The translations under genes were made by a program, and so were the position numbers. DNA of 64,000 bases from Triops longicaudatus (Eukaryota; Arthropoda; Branchiopoda; Notostraca; Triopsidae). The notes below the pieces were generated by a model that saw only the letters and a list, made by a program, of their open reading frames with translations, did not search any database and was not told the origin of the DNA. Location: the NCBI GenBank assembly GCA_022885665.1, contig JAGQDJ010000013.1:62001-126000 (forward strand), in the 5' to 3' direction. This document shows positions 50,725-63,400 of this stretch, piece by piece (position 1 is the first letter of the stretch; every line of letters begins with the position of its first letter).

Positions 50725-52494
50725 ATGTCTAACAAAAAGTGCCAGCATTGTGGAGGTACAGACATTGACGTGGACCCGGCACGAGGTGATGCCGTGTGTA
50801 TGTCATGTGGCAGTGTGTTGGAAGATACTATTATCGTCTCCGAAGTCCAGTTTGAAGAAAATGCCTATGGTGGAAGTACTGCTCTTGGACAGTTCGTGGC
50901 TTCAGATAGCCGAGGCTTATCTGGTTTTGCGACTGCCTATCGGGGTGGAGGGGGCAAAGAATCTCGCGAAATTACCATTCGAAGAGCCAGGGAACGAATT
51001 ACTGATCTCGCACAAAAATTACGGTATAGCGTTCGCTGCAAAACTCACCTTAATGGATCTGGGTTTATCGTTTACTCTGCTTCCACTAATAAACATTATA
51101 AAATATTTGAATCTAATTTAATTAATTTCCTTTTCTGGTCCAGGCTCAATCAGCACTGCACCGACACTGCCGTCAATTTCTTCAAAATGGCCCTGTCAGC
51201 TAACTTAACGTACGGCCGAAAAAGCGCCCACGTGGTAGCTGCCTGCATCTACATCACATGTCGTCTTGAAGGCACACCCCGTATCCTTTTCAAATAGTCC
51301 GGAAAGGCTCTATTCAATTTCCATTTCATCAGAGCAACATAGTTACTACAGATCGTAACTTTGCTACGCTTACCTCAAGCACAATCAAGAACGTAACATT
51401 AGTTCTCAACAGCATGTAAGGTCTAGTCAAGTTCCATGAAGTTATATTTACGTTCCTTACATCTTTGCAGGGCAACGTTTGGTAAATTTTAATAAGTTTT
51501 GACAAATGCACTCTAATATGAATTGGACCTAAAGCGAACTACCCTCTAGTTTTTAATTGAATGGACATGGCTTTTTTATATTTTTTCATTTTAATGGTCT
51601 TGAGAAACGATTGAATTTTGCTATTGTTCTTGAAACAAAGAGGCATTAAGGAGTTTTCGTGTTACTCAGCGTGTTATAGAAGAAACAATATCTGCGATTT
51701 TTTCTCAGTAGTTAATGTCCTGAGCTTCAGAAAGCTGTGGTCTACTGTCTTGTATTTTGTAACTTATGTTAGTATGGCTTTTTATTAATTTAACCTTAAT
51801 ATCCCTGAAATGAGTGAAGTCGAAAAGTGTTTTCTAAGGTATAGAAAACCACCCTTAAGATTTTAAAATCTCAAATTGACTTGAATTCACTTTTCACTAA
51901 GAATTCTGCATTCGATAAGACTGGACTTGCCTGTCTTTCGCGTTTTTGTTTATTCGACACAACGTAGGCTCTCACCTGTTGTTGGTTTTATGTCACATTG
52001 TAAAGTAGGAAAATGTTCTGAAAAGCTATTTCGTACTGTTAGCCTGATTTTCATTTTTCCGAATAACAAAAATGTGGAAGTTCTACCGTAGTTTACAAAT
52101 TTGTAAAAGCTGTTTGAAGAAAATTTCACACTGCTGTACTAGACATCTTCAGCACCAAAATTACTGTCAACAATTTCTTTTGTTTTTCAAGCGTTTTTAC
52201 TGTATTATGTCTGAAAATTCCTAATGTTATTCTGCAATAAGGGATTTGTGTATACCGGGTCCTTAAAGCAATTTTTAGCTCTGTGCTCTCAATATCGCAC
52301 AAACAATACTAGAATTGTGACATATCAGCCAATTTCCTTTTTTAAATCAAGAGCTTTTTTTCAATTTTCCTTAACTGCATTTTCTTAAGATTTGCTGATA
52401 GATATCGCTGACGAGCTCCAAATCAATGTTCACACCTTAGGCCACACTTTCATGAAACTTGCTCAAGCGCTTTGCCTTCGCATCCCGTCAATTG
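50725..52494 (+). CDS. BRF1: BRF1 exons 1-3 (zinc ribbon and first cyclin repeat)
   Basis: ATG 50725 gives MSNKKCQHCGG. Exon 1 ends CG|gtatag (51023), exon 2 ends C|gtatcc (51280) and completes a His codon with exon 3, which ends G|gtaagt (52494) and completes Asp in the run IPSIDPCLYI with exon 4 across the 8.5-kb intron. The frame after exon 1 stays open into the intron, giving a misleading long frame. Confidence 0.96.
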
Positions 52495-55400
52495 GTAAGT
52501 CTTCAAACTTATTTAATTTACTTTTTTTTTGCTCCCCTTGGCCTTGCTTCCTTCGAACATAATTCCTTCTTTCATTTACCTTTTAGTACTGAATAACAGC
52601 CCCAACTCCCACGTGTTTTGTCCTTTCACGTTGATTATTGATTCTTGCCACAACAAGGACAGAGTTTGACACTGCAGCTTATACATATATACAAAAGCTT
52701 TGTTGAGTTTCATTCCAGTAAACGAACATAAAAAATGGAATCCGCAGACCAGGTTTGTCCCCATGGTACAAAAATACTTCTTCAAGTAAAATACGCACAA
52801 GACGACAGCATTAAAAAGAAAGTGTTTACAAAATGAGTTAAGCTTCCAGTATATTGGCTTCCGGTTCAGGGACCGAAGTTGGTCCGTAGAAAATTAGTTC
52901 AGGAATTTGTCCGCCTTGGACGCCGGTTCCGTTCGTACTTTCCGACGAGCACTGAAATTGGAACGTAACGTTTCCCACATTGATTTCGCTCATGCCTTCT
53001 TGACCGAAATAACTCAACTCCGTGCCGTCCAACGTTGCGGAGGCGGTGTAAAACGTATCAGGTTCAACCTAAAAACAAAAATGAAAAGATTTCGTTAGAT
53101 TTCTTCACTTCGTTCCACTCCACTTCTTTGTGGAACTTGTGATAGAAAGGATGACTTCACTTGAATAGGATGTTCGAAGTAGACATGGAACGTGTTGCTT
53201 GAGCCGTCAGAGAAAAATCTAGCATGGTGTTCAGCCAAGATCCTTCCTAACCGTTTCAGTTCAATCCGGACCGTGTAATCCGTTGCACCGTTCGACGAGC
53301 CGTACAGTCCAAAGCCCACAATAAAAATGCGTTTATCGACACAAAATTGAATACTGTCACAACGCCCTCTGTAACGCCACTGATTGCTGCGGTAGGCCGA
53401 CGACTGAAATCGATGACAAACCTATTCGACAATACAAAAGAACAAAACTCTTAGATTCTTGACACCAAACTTTCAAACACTTTTTCTATAAGTTGAATAG
53501 AAAGTTAAACTGACCTGCAAGAAATTTAAACTGTTTTTTTTTTTTAAATAAAGGATTGTGTGGCAATTACCGCACTTACTCGTTAACAAAGCTTAAATCT
53601 TACCTGAGGTTTCAAGCCGGCCCGTGGTTTGACATCGTATTGCAGGCTGGGTTTGTTCCTGGCCGTGTAATGCAAGAAAATGTCCGTCGTTTCTTGTAAG
53701 CTTAAAATACCGGCTTGGGCAGCTCCGTTGGCAAAGTCTTCCAAGCCCATGGCTGGAATGCGAATCAAGTACAAAGCATCGGCCAGTACTTGGCGTCGAT
53801 TAGACGGCGTGGGCTCAAGTTCACGTCGTTTGCATTCGGCTGCAGCCCATTTCATCACAGCGTCAAAGAGGACGCTCTCTTTGATGTTTAACGTTTCACG
53901 CCGAAGGATGAGTTTCAAAGTTTCCATATCGATCTCGTGGAAACCTTCGGAATTGAGCGCCATTTCAGCCTGCGGAAAGAGACATTCCAATTAAGATTTC
54001 CTGTCCATATCTTGTTATGTCAAGAGAGGAAGCGGCCGAAAAATCTGAGCTAGGACATTGAATTACTTGAGCGTCAATGACTTCCCAGCACCGGTGCATA
54101 AGCTCAGGTTCTTCGAAAAGACGCGATTGGCTGAGCAGTAAACAGGAGTTACGGGCTGTGAGACTAGTTTCCAGAAAGGAGACACACGCACGGGCCAGAA
54201 AGGGCACAATGTACTTTTTGGCGGCGTACAACGTAGCCAGGACTGTGTCCGCTTCAAGGTGAACCTCGTCGCAATAAAAATACCTGTTTTTTTTTCAAAA
54301 AAAAGTTCACAAAATCGTATCAAAAATAAATTCAAAACAAAAGGTGCTCGTGTTACTTTAACAAGGCTAGAAAGGCGGCCGGTTCGACATCAGGCACTTC
54401 AATTTCCTTCTTATCGTCTGCGAAACCGCCATAAAACATAGCATAAAAGACAGTACTGCCCGTAGCGAGCACGTACTTGTGGGCGGGGATTTTTTGTGTG
54501 TTTCCTGTCGTAAGAGACAAATTTTTATTTAGCCTTGACGAAGATCAGCGAGAATGTTCACACAGCTTTTTGCTGAAAGAATTTCGCTTTCATTAACGTT
54601 AGTCACGACTGCTAACGGTTTTACTTTTCAAAATTGTAGCTTTTGAAAAACAGTGACAAACACAACGTATTATAGATATCTTCTACAGGTTTAAGGGGAC
54701 GGTGCACCTGAGCTGGGGATCACGTAGTCCTATAGGATACATTGCATGCTCAATGCATTTTTTTCATTGCTTCTACACGCAATCTAATGTTTTTACGTCG
54801 TGAGAACTCAAATTGGCAAAAACTAGTCAGGTCATAACTTAAAAAGGAAGTGTTGCATCGCAACATTGTTTCTCTGAAACTTCGTTTAAAAAATCATCTC
54901 GAACACGTCGAAGCCCAATTTTTATGTTTTTTTTTTTTAACTTGGTTCCATTTTGCAAATTTATAAAGCATTATTTTGCACTAGGCATAATAGTCCTTCA
55001 CATTACTATCGGAACGTTTTTCTGAAATATTGAGCGAATTTTGCGATATGGACCGACTAGTCTCCGTGTGCTATTCGCCCATAAAAGCGATAGCCGTAGC
55101 CTTATACTCCTTCGAATTGCTCACTCCCAACTCAGAAGGATACGATTTTTTAAAACCCGTCCCCCCTTTTTCTGTATGACAGCAAACATAGGAAGACGTC
55201 CAAATAACCCAAAAGATTTTTTTTTTTTTTTATTATTACTTTAAAATAAATATTTCCAAACCGAGTTAGTCAAAGCGAACTGAAATTACCATGCTCACCT
55301 TGTGGTCCCACAATGAAGTGAATATCGGCCATTAGCTCGTTATTAAACATAGCGGCATGGCGTTCCCTCATCGAATGTTTTGCCGCTTGCCAGTTGGGGT

Positions 55401-58400
55401 CCGAGGTCGAAGCGCGGGCATGGCTTAAACACAAGACGCTGCAACTGCTGCTACTCGAGCTCGTACTTGGGTTGTTAGTCACTGCCGGTCGTGGTGACGC
55501 CAGTGGCGAAGTAGGCAAGCTTGCCGGCTGCGTCACTTGAATCACATCTCCCAATTGGTTCTCTAACACCCCGTTCGGCAACGGATTGTTCAGTCCTGGT
55601 TTGCACGAAAGAGAAACAAAGGGGAAATGGGTGAAATACTGTCTACTATCCAAGTTTACAAAACATTAACAGAAGACGTGCGATAACTATCCCTCAAACG
55701 CTACAAACAAGAGTAAAACGTTCACGTTTCGTTTCTTATTACGATGTGTCGAATTCAGTTCGTTTATTTTAGACATTTTGATTGGAATTAATTTGACTAG
55801 CATAATCAATTCGGCTTACTACTCCTGCAAAGGTCTTTACAACGCTCTGGGAAGTGACGTAAGCAATCATGAATTCTTTCCGACAGTCAGTCTGTATTGT
55901 TTATGAATCGTGGAGTACTAAGAGTTTCCGAATTTTTCTTCCGATAGGTGACGTTACTGAAGTAACGTAGGAGTCTTTTGGGGCTAGTCTTAAGCTCTCA
56001 GTGTCGATACGCATTTCCTAGCAAATTTCGCGTTTTATTCGCTACCGTCAGAGGATCACGTACAAAAAACGAACGTTTTACCGCCAGTTTTTTAAATGGG
56101 CTACAGAAGGATCAGGAAACCTTTCCGGAAGTTCTCAGCTACTTTTAAAAATTTTCAAGAATGTTTTCGAGTGTGTTCTGAATTCTGCAACGTTTTCTTT
56201 ATTACCGTCAAAAAGATGGTTGGCCAGCAGGTGCTGGTGCCATAAGTAATCTAAAGTGGCTAAACTTCCCGGGCTGGTTCCAAATAATCCAGACGACGCT
56301 TCTCCTGGATTGTTGTTGCTAACAATCCGCTGATCTTGTTGGGCTGCTGGTGCCTGGTTAGCTTGTTGGTGCTGGTCTTGCAAAAGGGGCGGGGCACGCT
56401 GCTCGAAATGCCGGCGAGGAATGACAGCGGGAGGAGGCACAGGTGGATTCCCACCAGCCCCGCCCCCGCCAGCTTGTTGGTTATTAGCCGTAGCAACAAA
56501 CGGGCTCCTGATGTTTAAACCCATGCAGCTTACCATGGGTGTTGGCCCACACGTTGGGCTCCACCTGCAACAATGAAGAGGACGATGCGGCAGCGAATGT
56601 TTGTCGAACACCACGCGTGGTTACCACGACGGCTGGATTGGATTGTTGACTCGGAGAGACGAGCACTATCTGCGCTGGCACTTGCGATGTTTCCACCACA
56701 GACGGAAGAGCGCAACTGATGGGACAAGTCAAGACTAGCCCGGTTTGACTTCCTCCTTCTTCTCCTTCCTTTCCCTCGCTCTCCCCTTCCGCTGCTCTCG
56801 AGGTCACCGAGGGCTCCTCTACGGGTTCTTTGTTGATCCGAATATCGCCGACGCTACTATTGCTGCTCTGCTGGCCTGCACCAGGAGGCGGTATGGGCAT
56901 GATTCACCGGCCAGTTCACCAAATTTCATGAACAGTTAGAAATCCCGACGAGTTCATTTGCTACTTTAGATGTGAATTGTATGAACCTCGGTTGGGTATT
57001 GCTGCCCAATTCTCTAAGGTCAAGCTTTGGAGGGTATCAGAATCCTTTAGAAAAGAAGCTTGTCAGCACTCGAACTTTCTAGTTAAAAATGAGGAACTGT
57101 TCAGATTAGCTCTTAATGATGAAGAGAAGCTCGTGGGGACGCTGTTAGTCACGTCTAACTTTACGAATGAAAGACACGAAGGATTACAACTGGTCAACTT
57201 CCTTGTTGTGTAATAAACATAAGACAGCTACAGCTTATCCTGCTGTACTACTGAATGTTGAACTGGAAAACGAGAGAGAAAGAACAGGGAAAAAGGGAAG
57301 AAAGGAAAGGGAGGTGTACCATTGGGGTTCAGGTTACTTCCAAGGCGGGGCTTGGGTAAAGTCTTTCAGTGGCCAGGAGGCCTGTGGTGGAGCTACAGTG
57401 AGCGTCCCAGTCCTAAGGCCCCTTGCAGGAATTTTCGAACGTTTTAGCAACGCAGCCACGCTTGACGCTGTGATGAGGGGAACTAGGGCAATGTGCCAAC
57501 ATGGGATAGCAAGGACCAGATAGCTATCAACTTGTGTGCAACGCATTCGTAGCTGAAAAATCTCGTTGAAAGATTCAGCAAACAAATGTTGTAGCATTAA
57601 AGAGAATTGTTTGATAGCTTATTGTCAACTGTTCGCCAGAAAATCCCGTATTCTGATGAAGCCCAAAGCGTCCTAAAATGGATGCACGGGACTATTGCTT
57701 ACTATATTACAACTTATTTTCAAAGGGTCAAAGGCTTTTTTCGTACAAAATAACTCATTTGAATCGTTCTTCGCCTTTTCTTTCGTGTACTTTCCTCTTT
57801 TGCAACGAAGTTTGGAGAATGTGGTTAGTTTCGGACGCACGTTCGACTTTGATATGACCTTTCGTATTGTTAAAAGAAAGTTTCTGTCTTTAAAATCAAG
57901 AATGATTAAAGTAAGTAAATCAGCTGAGAGACATAAAGTATTAACTTTCCTTGAAAAATAAAAGTAAATGAGTTCAGTACGTAAATGCAAAATTTCGACT
58001 AAGGAAAACAAACCTGTTTTATCTTGTTTCCTTCCTGTAAATTCATTTGTTTGTATGAAGAAGCGGCTTGGAAGATATAACAAGGGCCTTCAAAAGTTTT
58101 TCGAGGTGACCTTGGTGCAAGATTACAAGCTTCATAAGGTTATTAACATATTTACGCTACTTTTCTTTGTTAGCGTTCCAAACATCACAAGGAAAATGCC
58201 AGCTTGTCGAGGAGCAGTATGAACTCAAATTATTAAAGAAACAAAGCTAAGTTATAAAGGAAATAGGGTATAATATGCCCAAATGTTCAGACTATGTAAA
58301 AAAAAAATATCCAGCATATGGTTATAAGTTGTCGATAGTTCAGCTTCGTATCATAATATCTAACGTAACTCGTCAAGAAAGTTTGACAAAAGTTATAAAG

Positions 58401-61400
58401 TAAAAGTATAGAAGCGTACGCATTTCTTGGTTAGACGTTTGCTTAATAACCTGTCTGGTAATTCATTAGCCATTTTCAAATAATTTTGCGTGAAAGTATA
58501 TTCAGATTCGAATTAGTAATTGATTTGTCAAAAAAAAAATATCTACAATTTTCAGATGATTAACCCAAAAGTAAAAGTAAACTGGATTTTGATTCTGCAA
58601 TCACCGAAGCAAAGGTGTTTTGATCCTCATCGTCACAAAATTTTAAAACGTGCTGTTTCTTCAAAGTTCAAATCTTTATTCGTTTAGTACCAAACTGCTA
58701 AGAACTTTTAATAAATTGCGTCGGTTATGTGCATTAGAAAATACAACACAGAATGGTGAGCAATTTTTGATGAAATTGCCTGAAGTGTTCATTACCTTAT
58801 GCCTCGGTTAGGTAATTAGTAACCTCATGCACGACCTGAAGTGTGATGAGCGATTTGTTGTTACACGTACGTGAATTTCAGTTATTTTTTTTTTTTTCAT
58901 TTCCGAATGGAATTTGTTCAATAGAGTTATGCTAAATGTCATATTAGCCATTTCTGACGTGATGAAACAAAAATTATTGAAGCCATTTCTGAGCTGAATT
59001 TGTTAGTTACGTAATTTAGCTTAGTGACACAAAAGGCTGACCAACTAAAGTAGTAGCAAATAACACACAGCTTAAACGTAAATAGCTGATAGTAGAAAAT
59101 ATTCAGCAAAATAACGTGAAAGCCGAAGATGATAATCCTTTGAAAATTCGACATTACTCGTTGTAAAACATCAAATGAAACGAAACTTAGCTCAACACAG
59201 CCTGGGTTGTAAAGTTTGGTACTCAGAATTAGAAACTTTGATTTTTAGGCGTCTGGCTGATTTTTAACAAAAGTTTCTCCCATTCTACTAAATGTTCACG
59301 CGTAGCGAAATTCTAATGTAGTCATTTCAGTTAAAAAAGACGCAAACACTTTTGCTCTCGTTGACAAAAGTGGGAATTTCCCCGTTTTTCACCTCGCTTG
59401 ATGTACTTTAGAAGAAAAAAGGCACCAAAATACAAATAAATCCTAGTGCGTTTTTCAAGTCATCGTGCCCTAAGCCCGGTTGTGCAGTAGCCGGAGGAAC
59501 ACTTTCACACACGTGAACGACCAAAGAGCCATTTTTGGTGCCAAGGTTATATTACACGTCGATCTATCCAGACTGCCAAGTGTAGGGAACCGTGCATACG
59601 TGAAAGCAAAACCGTTGCTACAATAGGTCAGATAACACTGCTGTTTTTGGAAAAATTTTATAACTTTATTGTCGAAATGAAAAAAAAATATGAACGACAC
59701 CAAACACGTCGCAAGAAAGGACCGTTTTGCCTTCGTAGTGTTTTGGTCAAAAAGTATATTACATAAAGTTGTGTAATGAAGGTTAAAAAGTGACCTAGAT
59801 GTATTACAGAAATCAATATGAGATCTTTTCCTAAAACCAAAGGATTAAAAATTTTTGAAAATCTATCCTTCGTAGGTCGCTCGTAATAATTGTATGCAAA
59901 GAAAATGGTTCGAAATGTTGTTATAGTGAGCTTGTTTCTGTTTGCGCAGTACTATTTCAGTGTTAATCTGTATTCACTCCGTTGTGGGCAACAGAGGGAC
60001 AACAACTCCAAATCGAGGTCTTTTCGTAGGTTAAAGCTGCCTGACGGTGAGTTTTGTAGGATAGACCTTGGGGAACCTTGAGAAGCTTTGGGATGGGAGA
60101 GATGTTCGTTTCGTCTGCTTCCGGGGTGACCAAAACCTTCATTTCGAGGTCATCTTAGCCCAAAATCAATCCCCAAATGTGTATTTCCTACTTGACTGGA
60201 AGGCGAATTACCTGGACCCTGGGTCACTGGGGGGTCACACAAGGGATTCTTCCATCAAATCGGAAAATGACGTAACTGTTTCCAGCTTAGGTTTTCAGTT
60301 CAGATGGATATGGCTCGACTCAAATTAATGTTGTAATGTATCACGCCTTCTTTCCTTTCTATAAGCAGGCTAGTCCCATTTGAAGTAACCCTAATTGTTA
60401 GGGAAGAAAATAACGGCGCCGTAGAACTTTCAGGCTTATTATTTTCTTCCAAACGCAGTGATGTTAAGTGACCATAAAGTGGCTTCCAGCAAGGTCTTTG
60501 TATAGCTTTTCCACTGTATTTGTTTGGAAATGACACCACACCAAAAATTTCTCAGCGTAGCGTGTACTAACGCGCTATATGAAAAATATGCGAAATAAAC
60601 GAGCACGTTTAGACCGTCGAGAAGATAGCATCGCTTGGTGTGGTTCGAAATTCGATTTCACAGCCTTTGCGAATGTGAAATTGGAAGTTTTATGACACGG
60701 TAATGTTTCTGTGAAACTCATGTCTTCACTGTAGTTCCAGAACAAGGAAAACGTCTTCAGTATTTTGTCCGTTTTAAGTTCCATTTCATTTTCATTGTTG
60801 GTTGGGTCTTTTTTTTTCGTGTTGTAAGTTTTCCTTGCTGTCAAGTTATGTTCATAGGTCTGTTTTACATTAAAACAATATCATTCTCTCGGAATGTGGT
60901 TGTTGTGTAATTTCTTGTATTTTTGTATTATTATTATTTATTTTTTTAGACCCTTGCTTGTACATTTTGCGGTTTGCCAACAGTTTGGGATTTCAAGATA
61001 AAGCCCACGAGGTATCCATGACTGCTATTCGTTTGGTTCAGAGGATGAAGAGAGATTGGATCCATACTGGACGAAGGCCGTCCGGTTTATGTGGAGCAGG
61101 TAGTTCAACTCTATACGACCTGCACATTAAGCACAGTGTTTCCCACGCTTTTTTTTAAGTATTTACGTATTGCACGATTATACGTATGGGGAGTGAAAGC
61201 TTGGTGGAATGGACACATTCAAAACAGTAGCCCAGGGTGGAGAAAAAAGCGAAAGAAGCAAACATGTTCTATTTTCAGAAAAATTAATTGAATTTCTTGG
61301 TTTCGTTTTAAATAGCATTGTTAATTGCCGCTCGATTGCATGACTTCAGCCGAAGTGTCAAAGATATCATCAAAGTGGTCAAAGTTCACGAATTTACCCT

Positions 61401-63171
61401 GAGGAAAAGGTAAAGTGCTTTGCTACAGTATTTCTAACTAGATTCAAAGCAATAAAGTAACAGAATTGGACGTGGTCTAACAGGTTAAACGAATTTGGTG
61501 AAACTCCCTCAAGTTCATTAACGCTAGACGAGTTCTTAACTGTTGATCTTGAAGAAGAACACGATCCTCCAGCTTTTAAAGCCTCAAGGAAGAAAGATCG
61601 TGAAAAACTCAGCAAAGTAAACCTGAAATTGCAATTACTGTAGTTACTTTTTTAAATGAACTTTTCCGATTGAAGCAGTTGCTGGAAGAAGATGGCCATG
61701 TGTCCGATGAACTTTCTAACTTACAAAAGGAAATTGAAAGACAATTGGAAGAACGCCGATCCAAATTGCGGGGGCCGTGGGCTAAGTATGCGAAAGGTTA
61801 GTTTTTAATCCGCTATTATGAAAATTTATCCTTTTAGCATTATAAAAAAATTAAGGTTCCCAAACTTTTTTTAACGAAATAGATCCTACTGTCACGGCAT
61901 CCGCCACCACTCCAGTGGAAGAAGAATCTGCGAATGAAGAAGCAGCAGAACAGCAAGACGTCGAAAAATTTTTGGCTGAGGATACAGCAGGCTTGATTCA
62001 GAGCTGTTTGCTAGACGACCAACAGGAAGACAACACCGCATCAGCAGAAAAAATAGATTCCCAGAACCTGGAAACGATTCTGATGCCGCCACCAAATTCA
62101 ACCTACTTGCAAATGCGCAACAACTTACGTAAGACAAAACCAATTTTGAAAAGACGCAAAAGAAAAAAAAATAGTATTATATTAATGTGAATAATATAGG
62201 GCCAACAATGGCCAGTTTGGGAATCAAAACGGATTACGTGAAAGAAAAAGAAGAAGAGCAAACAGAGAGTAATGGTGAACTGACATTGGAAGACATCGAT
62301 GACGAGGAAATTGATTCGTATCTCATGACGCCGAAAGAGATTAATTATAAAACGGAAATGTGGATGAAACTCAATGGCGATTTTCTTAAGGAACAAGAAG
62401 GTTTGGGCAGATTTGTTTTACTAAACTAGTGTAAATTACACGATAATAAATTACTATAAAAGGCTGAAATGCATGTACACTGGAGGATTATTTTTTTTTC
62501 TATCTCAACATTTAGAAAAGCGGTTGAAGAAACTGCAAGAAGAAGAAGAAAGTGGAAAAGTGAAGAAGAAGCGTAACACACGACGACCCAGGAATACGAC
62601 GGTAGCTAACACCCCCGCGGAAGCCATTGAAAAGATGCTCCAAGAAAAGAAGATAAGCTCCAAGATCAACTATGATGTCTTGAGAAGTTTGAGTTCTACC
62701 TGCACTCCCTCTGGTGACGATGCAGTGAGTACCTTGACATCAACGCCATCTACTTCCACAGAGACTGACAGCAAAGCCGCCCTAAGGTGAGATTTCGTGA
62801 ATTAAATTGATTCTTTCAGTACAATACGGACTATTTTTAGTGGTCGGAAACGGCCTAAGTCGGAGCCAACGTTAGCAAATGCGAAAAGGCTGAAATCGGA
62901 GAAAACGGAAAATGACAAAAAGAAGCCGAAGAGCGAAAAGAAGTTGGACGTTGTCAAGCCTACACAGGTACCGCAGAAGACGTCCCATGTTTTCGAAGAT
63001 AAGGCCACCTCAGAATGCTCACAAGCAGCCGAAGAATCGCAGCCACAAGAGGCAGAAGAGAGTATCGTGGAAGAGGCGGAAGAAATCCACGACTCGAGTG
63101 AAATGTCCACTGCAGAAATGCTTCGGCAGATGCGAGGCGAAGAGGAGGAATACGAGGAAGACTATTATTAA
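50725..63171 (+). CDS. BRF1: Transcription factor IIIB subunit BRF1 (whole coding span)
   Basis: Core RNA polymerase III initiation factor; with TBP and BDP1 it recruits Pol III to tRNA and 5S genes in the nucleus. Eleven exons: 50725-51023, 51144-51280, 52390-52494, 60950-61099, 61316-61409, 61484-61616, 61679-61796, 61883-62128, 62200-62400, 62516-62786 and 62841-63171 (TAA), all in phase, 694 residues (human 677). TFIIB-type zinc ribbon C6, C9, C25, C28 (CQHCGGTDID..GDAVCMSCG); two cyclin repeats (LNQHCTDTAVNFFKMAL..; RRPSGLCGAALLIAARLHDF); and the conserved TBP-binding homology block near residue 530 (AEAIEKMLQEKKISSKINYD). An acidic tail ends EEYEEDYY. Intron 3 is 8455 bp and contains a complete antisense gene (BTBD3/6 type). 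Confidence 0.97.
51281..52389. other. BRF1 intron 2 (1.1 kb)
   Basis: No gene seen. Its 3' portion contains a truncated second copy of the TTAA-flanked MITE (52041-52262), ending about 130 bases before the exon 3 acceptor. Confidence 0.7.
52041..52262. mobile_element. Second, partial copy of the TTAA MITE
   Basis: Aligns in the same orientation with 15604-15828, sharing the CCTGATTTTCATTTTTCC block, several interior words and the right terminus GTATACCGGG, followed by TTAA at 52263-52266. The left terminal repeat was not found, so the copy is truncated or its left part has diverged. Confidence 0.7.
52495..52837 (-). other. Probable 3' UTR of the nested BTBD gene, in BRF1 intron 3
   Basis: Between the BRF1 exon 3 donor and the BTBD stop codon on the other strand. 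I see no canonical minus-strand AATAAA close to the stop, so the transcript end is unresolved; it may approach or overlap BRF1 exon 3. Confidence 0.35.
52838..56900 (-). CDS. BTBD6: BTB-BACK-PHR protein (BTBD6/BTBD3/lute family), nested antisense in BRF1
   Basis: Probable Cullin-3 ubiquitin-ligase adaptor; vertebrate Btbd6 and fly lute act in neural development. Eight exons: 56900-56534, 56376-56206, 55595-55299, 54504-54357, 54283-54067, 53969-53604, 53421-53161 and 53068-52838 (TAA), phases consistent, 685 residues. A long Ser/Gln/Pro-rich N-terminus of about 250 residues is followed by the BTB domain (MRERHAAMFNNELMADIHFI; IPAHKYVLATGSTVFYAMFY; VPDVEPAAFLALL), BACK domain (SQSRLFEEPELMHRCWEVID; ESVLFDAVMKWAAAE) and PHR domain (CHRFQSSAYRSNQWRYRGRC; GLYGSSNGATDYTVRIELK; LSYFGQEGMSEI; GTGVQGGQIPELIFY). 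Exon 1 to exon 2 is the least certain join: donor CATG|gtaagc and acceptor ccccttttgcaag fit both signal and phase. BTBD6 versus BTBD3 cannot be separated, since invertebrates usually have one ancestor of both. Confidence 0.94.
56901..60949. other. Remainder of BRF1 intron 3 upstream of the BTBD gene
   Basis: About 4 kb. The first part should hold the BTBD promoter and 5' UTR (minus strand). Open frames at 57167-57523, 57673-58083 (minus) and 57695-57961 have no recognisable domain and AT-driven composition, so I do not call them. No repeat with clear ends was seen. Confidence 0.55.
60950..63171 (+). CDS. BRF1: BRF1 exons 4-11 (second cyclin repeat to C-terminus)
   Basis: Exon 4 resumes in phase as DPCLYILRFANSLGF, then EVSMTAIRLVQRMKRDWIHT. 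Introns are 54-216 bp. Exon 7 has a tandem NAGNAG acceptor (61674-61678): use of the first AG would add one Gln. Exons 8-9 are acidic and include MASLGIKTD, aligned with the human AASLGIS segment. Exons 10-11 hold the TBP-binding block and a Lys- then Glu-rich tail. Stop TAA 63169-63171. No canonical AATAAA is evident before the convergent neighbour. Confidence 0.96.
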
Positions 63172-63400
63172 TAATTCGAAATTGTATGTGACTTGTTGTC
63201 ACGTTTTGGTTGTACTACAAATCTGTATTATACTCTCGCAACGTTTTTCGCTATCCTCATTTACACACTTCCTGCCGGCACAACATACGAGTCCAGCATC
63301 TAAACGCTTTTACGCGGAACCTTATAAGCTTAAAACAATACATCGTAACTGTTATTTTTTAATGCGAGTTAGTATCTATAAAATCTACTTTAATAGATTT

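Noticed and set aside
56509..56533. A tiny 25-26-bp intron at the end of BTBD exon 1
   Set aside because: Too short to splice and it breaks the phase; the 157-bp alternative fits both signal and phase.
57673..58083. 136-codon minus-strand frame in BRF1 intron 3
   Set aside because: Phe/Lys/Leu-rich AT-driven composition, a sense frame open opposite it, no domain recognised.
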